Shown: piece by piece, positions 1 to 6,298 of the stretch
Layout: each line of letters starts with the position of its first letter
How positions within the stretch are numbered: position 1 is the stretch's first letter
Source of the DNA: an uncultured Lachnospiraceae bacterium
Lineage (GTDB): Bacteria > Bacillota > Clostridia > Lachnospirales > Lachnospiraceae
Assembly: GCA_900313435.1 (NCBI GenBank)
Contig: OMRF01000047.1
Location: forward strand, 1-6,495
Length of the DNA: 6,495 bases
Direction of reading: 5' to 3'
Made by a program: the position numbers and the translations under genes
Notes under the pieces: generated by a model
What the model was told of the DNA's origin: nothing
Seen by the model: only the letters and a program-made list of their open reading frames with translations
Database searches by the model: none

Positions 1-822
1 ATTCTTGTTCAAAGCGATATAGAGAGCATCGAAGAGGCTGAAATGCTGAAGAAAGCCATAGTCCTCATAGGACATGGTACAAGCCATGCTGCGAAGGTCA
101 CATATGCTCAGATGCAGACTGTTATGAATGAGTTAGGATACAACAATGTCTTCATCGGAACGGTGGAAGGTGAGCCTGAAGAGACGGCATGTGAAAATGT
201 GATAAAGACAGTAAAGGAAAAGGGCTATGAAAGCGTGATAATGGCTCCTCTCATGGTGGTGGGAGGCGATCACGCGAACAACGATATGGCAGGAGAAGAT
301 GCTGATTCCTGGTATTCAAGGTTTACTGCCGCAGGATTTAAAGAACTGGTATGTATGATCAGCGGACTCGGAAGGATCCCTGCGATACAGAGTATCTATG
401 TTTCACACACAAGTGAAGCGGTCGGAGTTTCCCCAAAAAAAGCAGCGACAACAGGTTCGGCGCTTCAAAAGGGAGAATATAAGGCGTATTTCAAGACTGA
501 TTCCATGATGTTCCGCGTTAATGAAGCGGATAATGATATCGGGATACTTACGGTAGATGATGGCGGCAAGATGACGATAAAGGTAAATCTTGTATCCAAA
601 AACATAGTAAAGCTCTATGCCGGAAAGGCTTCAGACGCGGAAAATGACAAGGCAGGCCAGATAGAGCCGATCGAGTCATCAGTTACCTATTCCGACGGCT
701 CAAAAGAAGATGTATACGCATTTGAGATCCCTGTTCCGGCGCTTGACAAAGACTTTGATGTAGCGATCCTCGGGACCAAGGGGAAATGGTATGATCACGT
801 ATGCTCGGTAAAACTTGCATAA
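1..822 (+). CDS. cbiK: Sirohydrochlorin cobaltochelatase CbiK, 5'-truncated, with C-terminal NEAT-like extension
   Basis: This is the C-terminal part of a CbiK-type chelatase, which inserts Co2+ into sirohydrochlorin early in the anaerobic B12 pathway. The frame is open from base 1, so the gene runs in from upstream; the ATG at 43 lies inside the chelatase fold and is not the start. Visible family motifs are GHGTSH (His codon at 73, matching the catalytic His of the second half), TVEGEPE (Glu codon at 166) and GGDHANNDM (His codon at 271), followed by SGLGRIPAI. These three residues correspond to the metal/tetrapyrrole ligands known in CbiK. The chelatase fold ends near 423. An extension of about 132 residues follows, with KGEY at 469-480, FEIPVPALD near 721-750 and GKWYDH near 781-798. 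It resembles the N-terminal domain of the next gene's product. Some clostridial and Desulfovibrio CbiK proteins are exported; whether this one is cannot be judged without its N-terminus. The 3' end overlaps the next gene by 22 nt. Confidence 0.93.
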   Translation: MLVQSDIESIEEAEMLKKAIVLIGHGTSHAAKVTYAQMQTVMNELGYNNVFIGTVEGEPEETACENVIKTVKEKGYESVIMAPLMVVGGDHANNDMAGEDADSWYSRFTAAGFKELVCMISGLGRIPAIQSIYVSHTSEAVGVSPKKAATTGSALQKGEYKAYFKTDSMMFRVNEADNDIGILTVDDGGKMTIKVNLVSKNIVKLYAGKASDAENDKAGQIEPIESSVTYSDGSKEDVYAFEIPVPALDKDFDVAILGTKGKWYDHVCSVKLA

Positions 823-2369
823 AAAAAGTAATTTGCCCAATACTGGTATTTCTCTCGATCTTCCTGGTCTCATGCGCCGGAAGCGCGGCTTTAGCGGATG
901 GTGAATATCTTTGTGAAGTGTCACTTTCCGGCGGGAGCGGGAAGGCTTCCATTGAGTCACCCTGCAGCGTCATTATTAAAGATGGCGCTGCTTTTGCAAG
1001 CATAGTCTGGTCCTCATCAAATTATGACTACATGATTGTAAAGGATAATGAGGGAGCAGATAAAAAGATATTAAACGAGGCAGCTTCCGGGGAGAATTCA
1101 AGTTTTACAATACCGGTTCCTTATTTTGACAGAGAGTTTTCCGTCATTGCCGATACCACGGCGATGAGCACCTCCCACGAGATAGAGTATTCCCTGATAT
1201 TTTGGACCCCCGGGACAGTCCCGGGGGTCCAAAACGAAGACCCGGGGGTCCAAAACCAAGACCAGAATCCCCAAAAACCGGCACTCACAGGTCTTACAAA
1301 GGTTTCTGAAATGCCTCTTTTATATACCAAAGGCTTTTCTGTAGAGCATTTCGAAGATGAAAAAAAGCAAAGGTATTCATTCATTACGATCGCTGACGGC
1401 GACATGTCGGGAGAAACCACCCAATATATTCTCCTGGCTCCTGACGGAAAGGGTGATGAGGAGCTTCTGACCGAAAACAAAAATAATAATCCCGGGCTTA
1501 CCGTGATATATGATACTGAAAAAACTTACCTTGTATCCGGTCAGGCAATGGATCCCGTGGTAAAGCTGAACGCCCTTCAAAATATCGCTTTTTCCGGCAA
1601 GAAAAAGGAGGATTGGGCGATTTCAGAAGCTGCTGATGCAATGGAACGCGGCGATATACTCTACGCCGGGAAATATTCCGCTCCGGACTTTGAACTCCTT
1701 GTTTCAAAAGGCTGCGGTCTTTCTATCGAAAACACCATGATATATCACAACCCGAAGATCAAGGAAAAGCTTGAGAGCCTGGGAATACCGGTCCTTGTTG
1801 AAAGATCAGGCTATGAGGATGATCCTTTGGGGCGACTTGAATGGGTGAAGCTGTACGGAGCACTTTTTGACAGGGAGGAAGAGGCCAAAAAACTTTTTGA
1901 TTCGCAGGTAGAGAGGATAGAGGAGCTAAAAGGCCTTCCCGATACGGGAAAGAGCGTAGCCGTCTTTTCAATTGACTCAAAAGGAAAGGTTTCGATCAGA
2001 AGGCCCGGGGAATATATCTCGGGGATGATAGAACTTGCCGGCGGGAAATACTTGCCGGATGGGCCTTTGGGTAATTCCACATCATCCACGGTAAAGCTTT
2101 CCATGGAGGATTTTTTCCTGAAATGCGAAAGCGCGGATATCCTTATCTACAATTCAACGATCTCCGGTGAGATTGAAAAAAAGGCTGACCTTCTTTCAAA
2201 ATCAGAGGTCATCAAAAACATGAAGGCTTTTAAGGAAGGAAGTATTTACTGCCTTTCCACTGATTATTATGAGATGGCCATGAGCACGGCGGATTTCATA
2301 ACGGACGTGAGGAAGATACTGTCAGGGGAAAAGGAAGGTCTTAAGTTTTTAAAAGAGGTAGCTGATTGA
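801..2369 (+). CDS. ABC transporter substrate-binding lipoprotein with N-terminal NEAT-like domain
   Basis: This is probably the surface-anchored receptor of the importer encoded by the next two genes. Residues 1-25 form a lipoprotein signal: positively charged start, hydrophobic core at about 10-22, lipobox LVSC with Cys25. An AxA-like site (ALA, 30-32) is a weaker alternative for ordinary cleavage. Residues 33-133 are a beta-rich module (DGEY, SIVWSSSNYDYMIV, FTIPVPYFD, HEIEYSLIF) resembling NEAT/iron-transport-associated domains. Residues 134-155 are a Pro/Gly/Gln/Asn linker encoded by a palindrome and a tandem repeat. From about 160 to 520 is a class III (cluster A, Fe-siderophore/heme/B12 type) binding domain, with GDILYAGKYSAPDFELL, ENTMIYHNPKIKEKLESLGIPVLVERSGYEDDPLGRLEW, and a MIELAGGKY motif in the second lobe. 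ATG 801 is the first possible start, since an in-frame TGA lies at 792. It has no well-placed Shine-Dalgarno, which suggests coupling to cbiK. The ligand is unknown; corrinoid, heme-like tetrapyrrole or chelated metal all fit. Confidence 0.9.
   Translation: MLGKTCIKKVICPILVFLSIFLVSCAGSAALADGEYLCEVSLSGGSGKASIESPCSVIIKDGAAFASIVWSSSNYDYMIVKDNEGADKKILNEAASGENSSFTIPVPYFDREFSVIADTTAMSTSHEIEYSLIFWTPGTVPGVQNEDPGVQNQDQNPQKPALTGLTKVSEMPLLYTKGFSVEHFEDEKKQRYSFITIADGDMSGETTQYILLAPDGKGDEELLTENKNNNPGLTVIYDTEKTYLVSGQAMDPVVKLNALQNIAFSGKKKEDWAISEAADAMERGDILYAGKYSAPDFELLVSKGCGLSIENTMIYHNPKIKEKLESLGIPVLVERSGYEDDPLGRLEWVKLYGALFDREEEAKKLFDSQVERIEELKGLPDTGKSVAVFSIDSKGKVSIRRPGEYISGMIELAGGKYLPDGPLGNSTSSTVKLSMEDFFLKCESADILIYNSTISGEIEKKADLLSKSEVIKNMKAFKEGSIYCLSTDYYEMAMSTADFITDVRKILSGEKEGLKFLKEVAD
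1200..1234. repeat. Perfect 35-bp palindrome (REP-like) inside the lipoprotein linker
   Basis: The left arm TTTTGGACCCCCGGGA (1200-1215) is perfectly complementary to the right arm TCCCGGGGGTCCAAAA (1219-1234) around a CAG centre; the C and G of the centre also pair, so symmetry is complete around A1217. It lies in frame in the coding sequence and encodes FWTPGTVPGVQ. It is markedly more GC-rich than its surroundings. The GGGACNGTCCC core and the isolated hairpin form resemble REP-type palindromic repeats. That assignment is inference, because no second genomic copy can be seen in this window. Confidence 0.85.
1220..1261 (+). repeat. 21-bp tandem duplication (two copies) encoding PGVQN(E/Q)D
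   Basis: Two adjacent 21-bp units (1220-1240 and 1241-1261) are identical except for one base (G1236 versus C1257). The first unit contains most of the right arm of the palindrome, so the second unit can also pair with the left arm (1200-1214 with 1241-1255). The unit length is seven codons, so copy-number change would keep the reading frame. The encoded peptide is PGVQNED then PGVQNQD, followed by a degenerate QNPQKP. Confidence 0.9.
2354..2358 (+). promoter_or_regulatory. Ribosome binding site that fixes the TTG start of the permease
   Basis: AGAGG lies 7 nt before TTG 2366, inside the last codons of the lipoprotein gene. The spacing is ideal, and the start overlaps the preceding TGA stop in a TTGA arrangement. 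The first in-frame ATG, at 2408, has no comparable site and would remove the charged N-terminus that precedes the first membrane segment. Confidence 0.75.
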
Positions 2370-3406
2370 TCGCGGAAAAAAATAATATAAAAAAATATAT
2401 CCTGATCATGATCCTCCTTCTTGCGGGGCTTCTTTTTTCACTATTTTTCTGCCTTTCCGCAGGAAGCGCATCTCTTTCCCTTTCCGATGTTTTTGGGATA
2501 ATCACCGGAAATAAGGCAGATAATATCACGGATGCTCTTTCTTCCATAGTCCTTGACATAAGGCTTCCCAGGGTGCTTTTGGCAGCACTTTTCGGCGGAG
2601 CCCTTTCGCTTTCAGGTTATCTTCTTCAGGTATTCTTCCAAAATCCTCTGGCGGGACCTTATGTGCTCGGGATCTCATCGGGGGCTAAGCTCTTTGTTGC
2701 CATGCTGATGATAGTCCTTCTTTCAAACGGGAGTGTCATGTCGTCGGGGATGTCCGTTATTGCTGCATTCTTAGGCTCCCTTCTTTCGATGGGAGTCGTG
2801 CTGCTCCTGTCACTGAAGGTCCGTACGATGTCGATCCTCATCATCTGCGGCGTTATGATCGGTTATATCTGCTCAGCCATCACCGATTTCATTGTGACAT
2901 TTGCTTCCGACTCCGATATCGTAAATCTCCACAACTGGTCTCAGGGCAGCTTTTCCGGGCTCTCGTCTGAAAACGTGATCCTTTCGGCTATACTTATTTT
3001 TGGTTCATTCATAGCAGTCCTTCTTTTGTCAAAGCCGATAGGCGCTTTCTCTTTGGGAGAGACCTACGCGAAAAGCGTTGGTGTAAATATCAAACTGCTC
3101 CGGTTTTTCCTGATCATCTTTTCAAGCCTGCTTTCTTCGGTGGTTACAGCCTTTGCGGGCCCCGTTTCCTTTGTAGGTATCGCTGTGCCTCATCTTGCAA
3201 GACTGATTGTTCGGACAATGAAGCCTCTTGTGATGATCCCTGTTTCCTTTCTTCTTGGGGCTATAGTCACGCTTTTCTGCGATACTATAGCGCGCTGTGC
3301 ATTTTCTCCGACAGAGGTTTCAGTGAGCTCAGTGACTGCGGTAGCGCTGGTTCCCATAGTGATCATCCTTCTTTTGAAGGGTAAGGGGGCGCGTTATGAG
3401 AGATGA
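2366..3406 (+). CDS. FecCD/BtuC-family ABC transporter permease
   Basis: This is the membrane subunit of an importer for iron complexes, heme, or B12-type ligands; the family normally forms homodimers with about 10 helices per subunit. The length of 346 residues is typical. Evidence includes a first hydrophobic helix at about 11-31, the family hallmark RLPRVLLAALFGGALSLSGYL at 66-86 followed by QNPLAGPYVLGISSG at 92-106, repeated strongly hydrophobic segments, and GPVSFVGIAVPHLAR at 265-279 in the region known in this family to form the coupling contact with the ATPase. The C-terminal end (PTEVSVSSVTAVALVP) departs from the usual PTEIPVG..TALIGAP pattern but keeps the hydrophobic character. 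TTG is the chosen start because of an AGAGG site 7 nt upstream and the 4-nt overlap with the lipoprotein gene; ATG 2408 is the alternative. The partners are the flanking lipoprotein and ATPase genes. Confidence 0.95.
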   Translation: MIAEKNNIKKYILIMILLLAGLLFSLFFCLSAGSASLSLSDVFGIITGNKADNITDALSSIVLDIRLPRVLLAALFGGALSLSGYLLQVFFQNPLAGPYVLGISSGAKLFVAMLMIVLLSNGSVMSSGMSVIAAFLGSLLSMGVVLLLSLKVRTMSILIICGVMIGYICSAITDFIVTFASDSDIVNLHNWSQGSFSGLSSENVILSAILIFGSFIAVLLLSKPIGAFSLGETYAKSVGVNIKLLRFFLIIFSSLLSSVVTAFAGPVSFVGIAVPHLARLIVRTMKPLVMIPVSFLLGAIVTLFCDTIARCAFSPTEVSVSSVTAVALVPIVIILLLKGKGARYER

Positions 3407-4223
3407 GATAAGAACCTTTTCTGAAAAGCAGTTCCTCCACACTGAGTCACTTTCGGTTGGCTACGAAAGCGCTGTGGTATCTGATATAGAACTATCCCTT
3501 CTTCCCGGAACCATCACCGTTCTTGCAGGTCCAAACGGCGCAGGAAAGACCACTCTCCTTCGGACACTTAGTAAGAGCCAGAAAAGTCTTTCCGGAAAGA
3601 TAATCATCGACGGCACTGACATTGAAAAGCTGAGCGGCTTGGAACTTTCAAAAAGGCTCTCAATAATGACGACGGAGAGGATAAGACCGTCTCTTATGAA
3701 AGTGCGGGAGGTTGTAAGCATTGGGCGATATCCCTATACCGGAAGCTTCGGAGTCCTTTCAGATGAAGATAATAAAAAGGTTGATGAGGCTATGGAACTT
3801 ACCGGGATCATCGATCTTTCCGAAACGGATTTTACGCGGCTTTCGGATGGACAGAAGCAGCGCGCCTTGCTTTCCAGGGCCATCTGTCAGGAACCCGATA
3901 TCATGATCCTCGATGAACCCTCCTCCTACCTTGATATCACGGGAAAGATAAGGATAATGTCCGTGATAAAGAGCCTTGCAAAGGAAAAAAATGTATGTGT
4001 CATTATGTCACTTCACGAGCTTGAGCTTGCTGCCGCTGTGGCAGATACAGTGATATCCCTTGGGGAGGGAAAGATCCTTTCCTTAGGGTCTCCTGAAGAG
4101 ATCTTTTCAGCCGATGGCATGGAAAAACTCTATCACGTAACAAAGGAAGAGGGGCGGACCCTTTCAAAGGGTCTCATGGAATACGCGAAAAGCCTGAAGG
4201 AGCTCATATGGCAGTCTCATTGA
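3396..4223 (+). CDS. FecE/BtuD-type ABC transporter ATP-binding protein
   Basis: This is the cytoplasmic ATPase that powers the importer formed with the preceding permease and lipoprotein. Over 275 residues the order is: Walker A GPNGAGKTT at 45-53; a region MTTERIRPSLMKVREVV at 91-107 followed by the family-typical SIGRYPYTG at 108-116; ABC signature LSDGQ at 149-153; Walker B IMILDE at 169-174 with catalytic Glu174; D-loop SYLD at 177-180; and switch His207 in MSLHELELA. The Q-loop position reads TTE where most relatives carry a glutamine. A similar LTER-type variant is, from memory, usual in one branch of iron-type ATPases, so this need not mean loss of function. The start ATG has AAGGGGG (3383-3389) 6 nt upstream and overlaps the permease by 11 nt, indicating translational coupling. 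Its exact substrate cannot be inferred from the ATPase. Confidence 0.96.
   Translation: MRDEIRTFSEKQFLHTESLSVGYESAVVSDIELSLLPGTITVLAGPNGAGKTTLLRTLSKSQKSLSGKIIIDGTDIEKLSGLELSKRLSIMTTERIRPSLMKVREVVSIGRYPYTGSFGVLSDEDNKKVDEAMELTGIIDLSETDFTRLSDGQKQRALLSRAICQEPDIMILDEPSSYLDITGKIRIMSVIKSLAKEKNVCVIMSLHELELAAAVADTVISLGEGKILSLGSPEEIFSADGMEKLYHVTKEEGRTLSKGLMEYAKSLKELIWQSH
4197..4202 (+). promoter_or_regulatory. Ribosome binding site for cbiP
   Basis: AAGGAG ends 5 nt before ATG 4208. This favours ATG 4208 over the in-frame ATG at 4223, which would be 20 nt away and sits immediately before the conserved IQGTMSNVGKS. The site lies within the end of the ATPase gene. Confidence 0.75.
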
Positions 4224-5662
4224 TGATACAGGGCACAATGTCAAATGTCGGAAAGAGCCTGATCACGGCAGGGCTTTGCAGGGCCTTTATGAAGGATGGT
4301 TTTAAGGTCGCACCCTTTAAGTCCCAGAATATGGCACTTAATTCCTATGTGACTGCTGACTTTCTTGAGATGGGGCGGGCCCAGGCGGTTCAGGCGATCG
4401 CAGCCGGGAAGGAGCCCGATGTAAGGATGAACCCTGTGCTGCTGAAACCCGTAAATGATCAGGGTTCTGAAGTGATCGTGATGGGAAAAACAGTTTCCCG
4501 GATGAAGGCGAAAGATTATTTTTCATACAAGAAAAGCCTCATTCCCGTGATAAAGGAAGCCTATGAAAGTCTTTCGGCGGAAAATGACATAGTGATCATA
4601 GAGGGGGCAGGAAGTCCCGTTGAGCTTAATCTGAAGCAGGATGATATCGTAAACATGGGGCTTGCAAAAATGACGGACGCAAAGGTCCTTCTTGTCGGAG
4701 ATGTGGACAGGGGCGGTGTCTTTGCGCAGCTTCTCGGAACCCTTGATCTTTTTTCGGATGATGAGAGAAAAAGAGTCTTCGGACTCATAGTAAATAAATT
4801 AAGGGGCGATGCTTCATTATTCGATGACGCGGTAAAGATAATAGAAGAAAAGGGAAGAGTGCCGGTGCTTGGCGTGCTGCCCTATATTGATATTGATATC
4901 GAGGGAGAAGACAGTCTTGAAGAACTTCTTGAAAGGGGACGCAAGGTTTTAAATCCTGCCCTTGATATCGCGGTGATAAAGACAGGACGGGTCTCAAACT
5001 ATACCGATATCTATCCCTTTCTTTCGATCGAAGGGGTGTCGGTGAGATTCATAGAAAGCCCTGATGAGATCAAAAATGCTGATCTTATCATCATCCCCGG
5101 CTCAAGAAATACCATAGGAGATCTTCGAAGGCTGAAGGAAAAAGGCTTTTCAAAGGTACTTTTAGATTACTCCAGAGAAAAGCCGGTGATCGGGATCTGC
5201 GGCGGGCTTCAGATGCTGGGGGTATCCGTTTCTGATCCGGAGGGCGTTGAGGAAGGCGGGGAGGAGGAAGGCTTTTCGCTTCTTCCGATAAAGTCCGTAC
5301 TTATGAAGGACAAGATCAAAAGGCAGGTTAAAGGAAGCTTTCCAAAGCTCTCTTACCCCTTTAGCAGTCTCTCTGAAAAAGAGTTTTCAGGGTATGAGAT
5401 ACATACGGGAAGATCCTTTCTGACTGAAGGCGGTGCCGCGATAACATCGATACAGAATAATAATGTTTTCGGTACCTATATCCACGGTTTTCTTGATATG
5501 GGAACTTTGGCTCTTGACCTTTCAAATGATCTTTCAAAAGAACCTTTGCATGCGGCAATGAACTATTATGATCACAGAGAAGCACAGATAGACACACTTT
5601 CCGACATGATACGTGAAAACCTTGATATCAAAGAGATCTACAGGATACTCGGAGTGAAATGA
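4208..5662 (+). CDS. cbiP: Adenosylcobyric acid synthase, glutamine-hydrolysing (CbiP/CobQ)
   Basis: This cytoplasmic amidotransferase converts adenosylcobyrinic acid a,c-diamide to adenosylcobyric acid by ATP-dependent amidation of four side-chain carboxylates, using glutamine. The length of 484 residues is normal. Residues 6-235 form the dethiobiotin-synthetase-like ATPase domain: P-loop GTMSNVGKS at 9-17, then the diagnostic PFKSQNMALNSYVT, GRAQAVQA, NPVLLKP, and IEGAGSPVELNL. From about 250 to 450 is a type 1 glutaminase domain with GICGGLQMLG (nucleophile Cys331) and YIHGFLD (His426). No key residue is missing. The gene overlaps the ATPase by 16 nt and is followed 1 nt later by cbiC. CbiP acts late and can also serve salvage of incomplete corrinoids, which is compatible with the adjacent importer. 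Confidence 0.98.
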   Translation: MAVSLMIQGTMSNVGKSLITAGLCRAFMKDGFKVAPFKSQNMALNSYVTADFLEMGRAQAVQAIAAGKEPDVRMNPVLLKPVNDQGSEVIVMGKTVSRMKAKDYFSYKKSLIPVIKEAYESLSAENDIVIIEGAGSPVELNLKQDDIVNMGLAKMTDAKVLLVGDVDRGGVFAQLLGTLDLFSDDERKRVFGLIVNKLRGDASLFDDAVKIIEEKGRVPVLGVLPYIDIDIEGEDSLEELLERGRKVLNPALDIAVIKTGRVSNYTDIYPFLSIEGVSVRFIESPDEIKNADLIIIPGSRNTIGDLRRLKEKGFSKVLLDYSREKPVIGICGGLQMLGVSVSDPEGVEEGGEEEGFSLLPIKSVLMKDKIKRQVKGSFPKLSYPFSSLSEKEFSGYEIHTGRSFLTEGGAAITSIQNNNVFGTYIHGFLDMGTLALDLSNDLSKEPLHAAMNYYDHREAQIDTLSDMIRENLDIKEIYRILGVK

Positions 5663-5663
5663 C

Positions 5664-6293
5664 ATGGAAGAACTGGAATATATAGCGCCGGGTGACATAG
5701 AAAAAAAGAGCTTTGAGATAATAAAAAAAGAGCTCTCAGATATGGGAGTCGAGCTTCCACCGGAGTATGAAGACATCATCATAAGGGTTATCCATACAAC
5801 GGCAGACTTTGATTTTGTAAAGACCCTTTATTTTTCCGATGGCGTCGTACAAAAGGCAAGAGAGCTGATAAAGGAAGGGGCAGCTATTATCACTGATACT
5901 AAGATGGCACTATCCGGCATAAACAAAAAGAAGCTTGCTTCATTTAACGCCTCCGCCCTTACCTTCATGTCCGATGAAGCGGTGGGAGAGGAAGCAAAGG
6001 CGCGTGGTGTCACAAGGGCATGGGTTTCAATGGAACATGCCGCGCGTATCAGCGGGAAGAAGATATTTGCCATAGGAAACGCCCCCACAGCCCTTTTTTC
6101 GCTGCACGAGATGATGGAGAAAAATATCTTTAGTCCGGATCTTGTGATAGGGGTGCCCGTTGGCTTTGTAAATGTCGTGCAGTCAAAGGAACTCTTCCTT
6201 TCTTCCGGTATCCCCTGCATCATAAACAAAGGCAGGAAGGGCGGGAGCACGGTATGCGCTGCGATCGTTAATGCTATTCTAAAAGGAATGTGA
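5664..6293 (+). CDS. cbiC: Cobalt-precorrin-8 methylmutase (CbiC/CobH)
   Basis: This is a cytoplasmic enzyme that moves a methyl group from C-11 to C-12 to convert cobalt-precorrin-8 to cobyrinic acid. The length of 209 residues is normal for the family. The N-terminal IAPGDIEKKSFEII and RVIHTTADFDF (with His44 matching the catalytic His of CobH) are diagnostic. Further conserved stretches are IITDTKMALSGI, IGNAPTALF, GVPVGFVNVVQSKE and the C-terminal NKGRKGGSTVCAAIVNAIL. The start has GGAG at 5651-5654, 9 nt upstream within the end of cbiP, and the intergenic gap is a single base. The anaerobic (cobalt-early) version is assigned because of neighbouring cbiK and cbiD. Confidence 0.98.
   Translation: MEELEYIAPGDIEKKSFEIIKKELSDMGVELPPEYEDIIIRVIHTTADFDFVKTLYFSDGVVQKARELIKEGAAIITDTKMALSGINKKKLASFNASALTFMSDEAVGEEAKARGVTRAWVSMEHAARISGKKIFAIGNAPTALFSLHEMMEKNIFSPDLVIGVPVGFVNVVQSKELFLSSGIPCIINKGRKGGSTVCAAIVNAILKGM
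6283..6287 (+). promoter_or_regulatory. Ribosome binding site for cbiD
   Basis: AAGGA lies 11 nt before ATG 6299. An in-frame GTG at 6290 overlaps the cbiC stop as GTGA, but it would leave only 2 nt to this site, so ATG 6299 is the better start. The choice changes the product by three residues only. Confidence 0.55.
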
Positions 6294-6298
6294 AGATA

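Noticed and set aside
1200..1234. Hairpin read as a transcription terminator
   Set aside because: The stem is flanked by T-run on the 5' side and A-run on the 3' side in both orientations, the reverse of an intrinsic terminator, and it lies within an intact gene.
3721..3906. 61-codon + strand frame inside the ATPase gene
   Set aside because: It is an alternative frame wholly within a gene with all ABC motifs, and its product shows no recognisable feature.
4157..4173. 17-bp palindrome GACCCTTTCAAAGGGTC before cbiP
   Set aside because: It lies in the coding end of the ATPase gene with ordinary codons, has arms of only 8 bp and no U-tract; most likely chance. It is not related to the 1200-1234 element.
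5700..5737. Repeated A7-GAGCT stretches at the start of cbiC
   Set aside because: They encode ordinary Lys/Glu-rich helix sequence conserved in character in the family; no frame change follows, so slippage regulation is not supported.
5828..6250. 140-codon open frame on the minus strand
   Set aside because: It is antisense to the well-supported cbiC, has no recognisable domain, and is explained by the codon bias of the + strand gene. The other minus-strand frames (for example 1121-1480) are rejected for the same reason.
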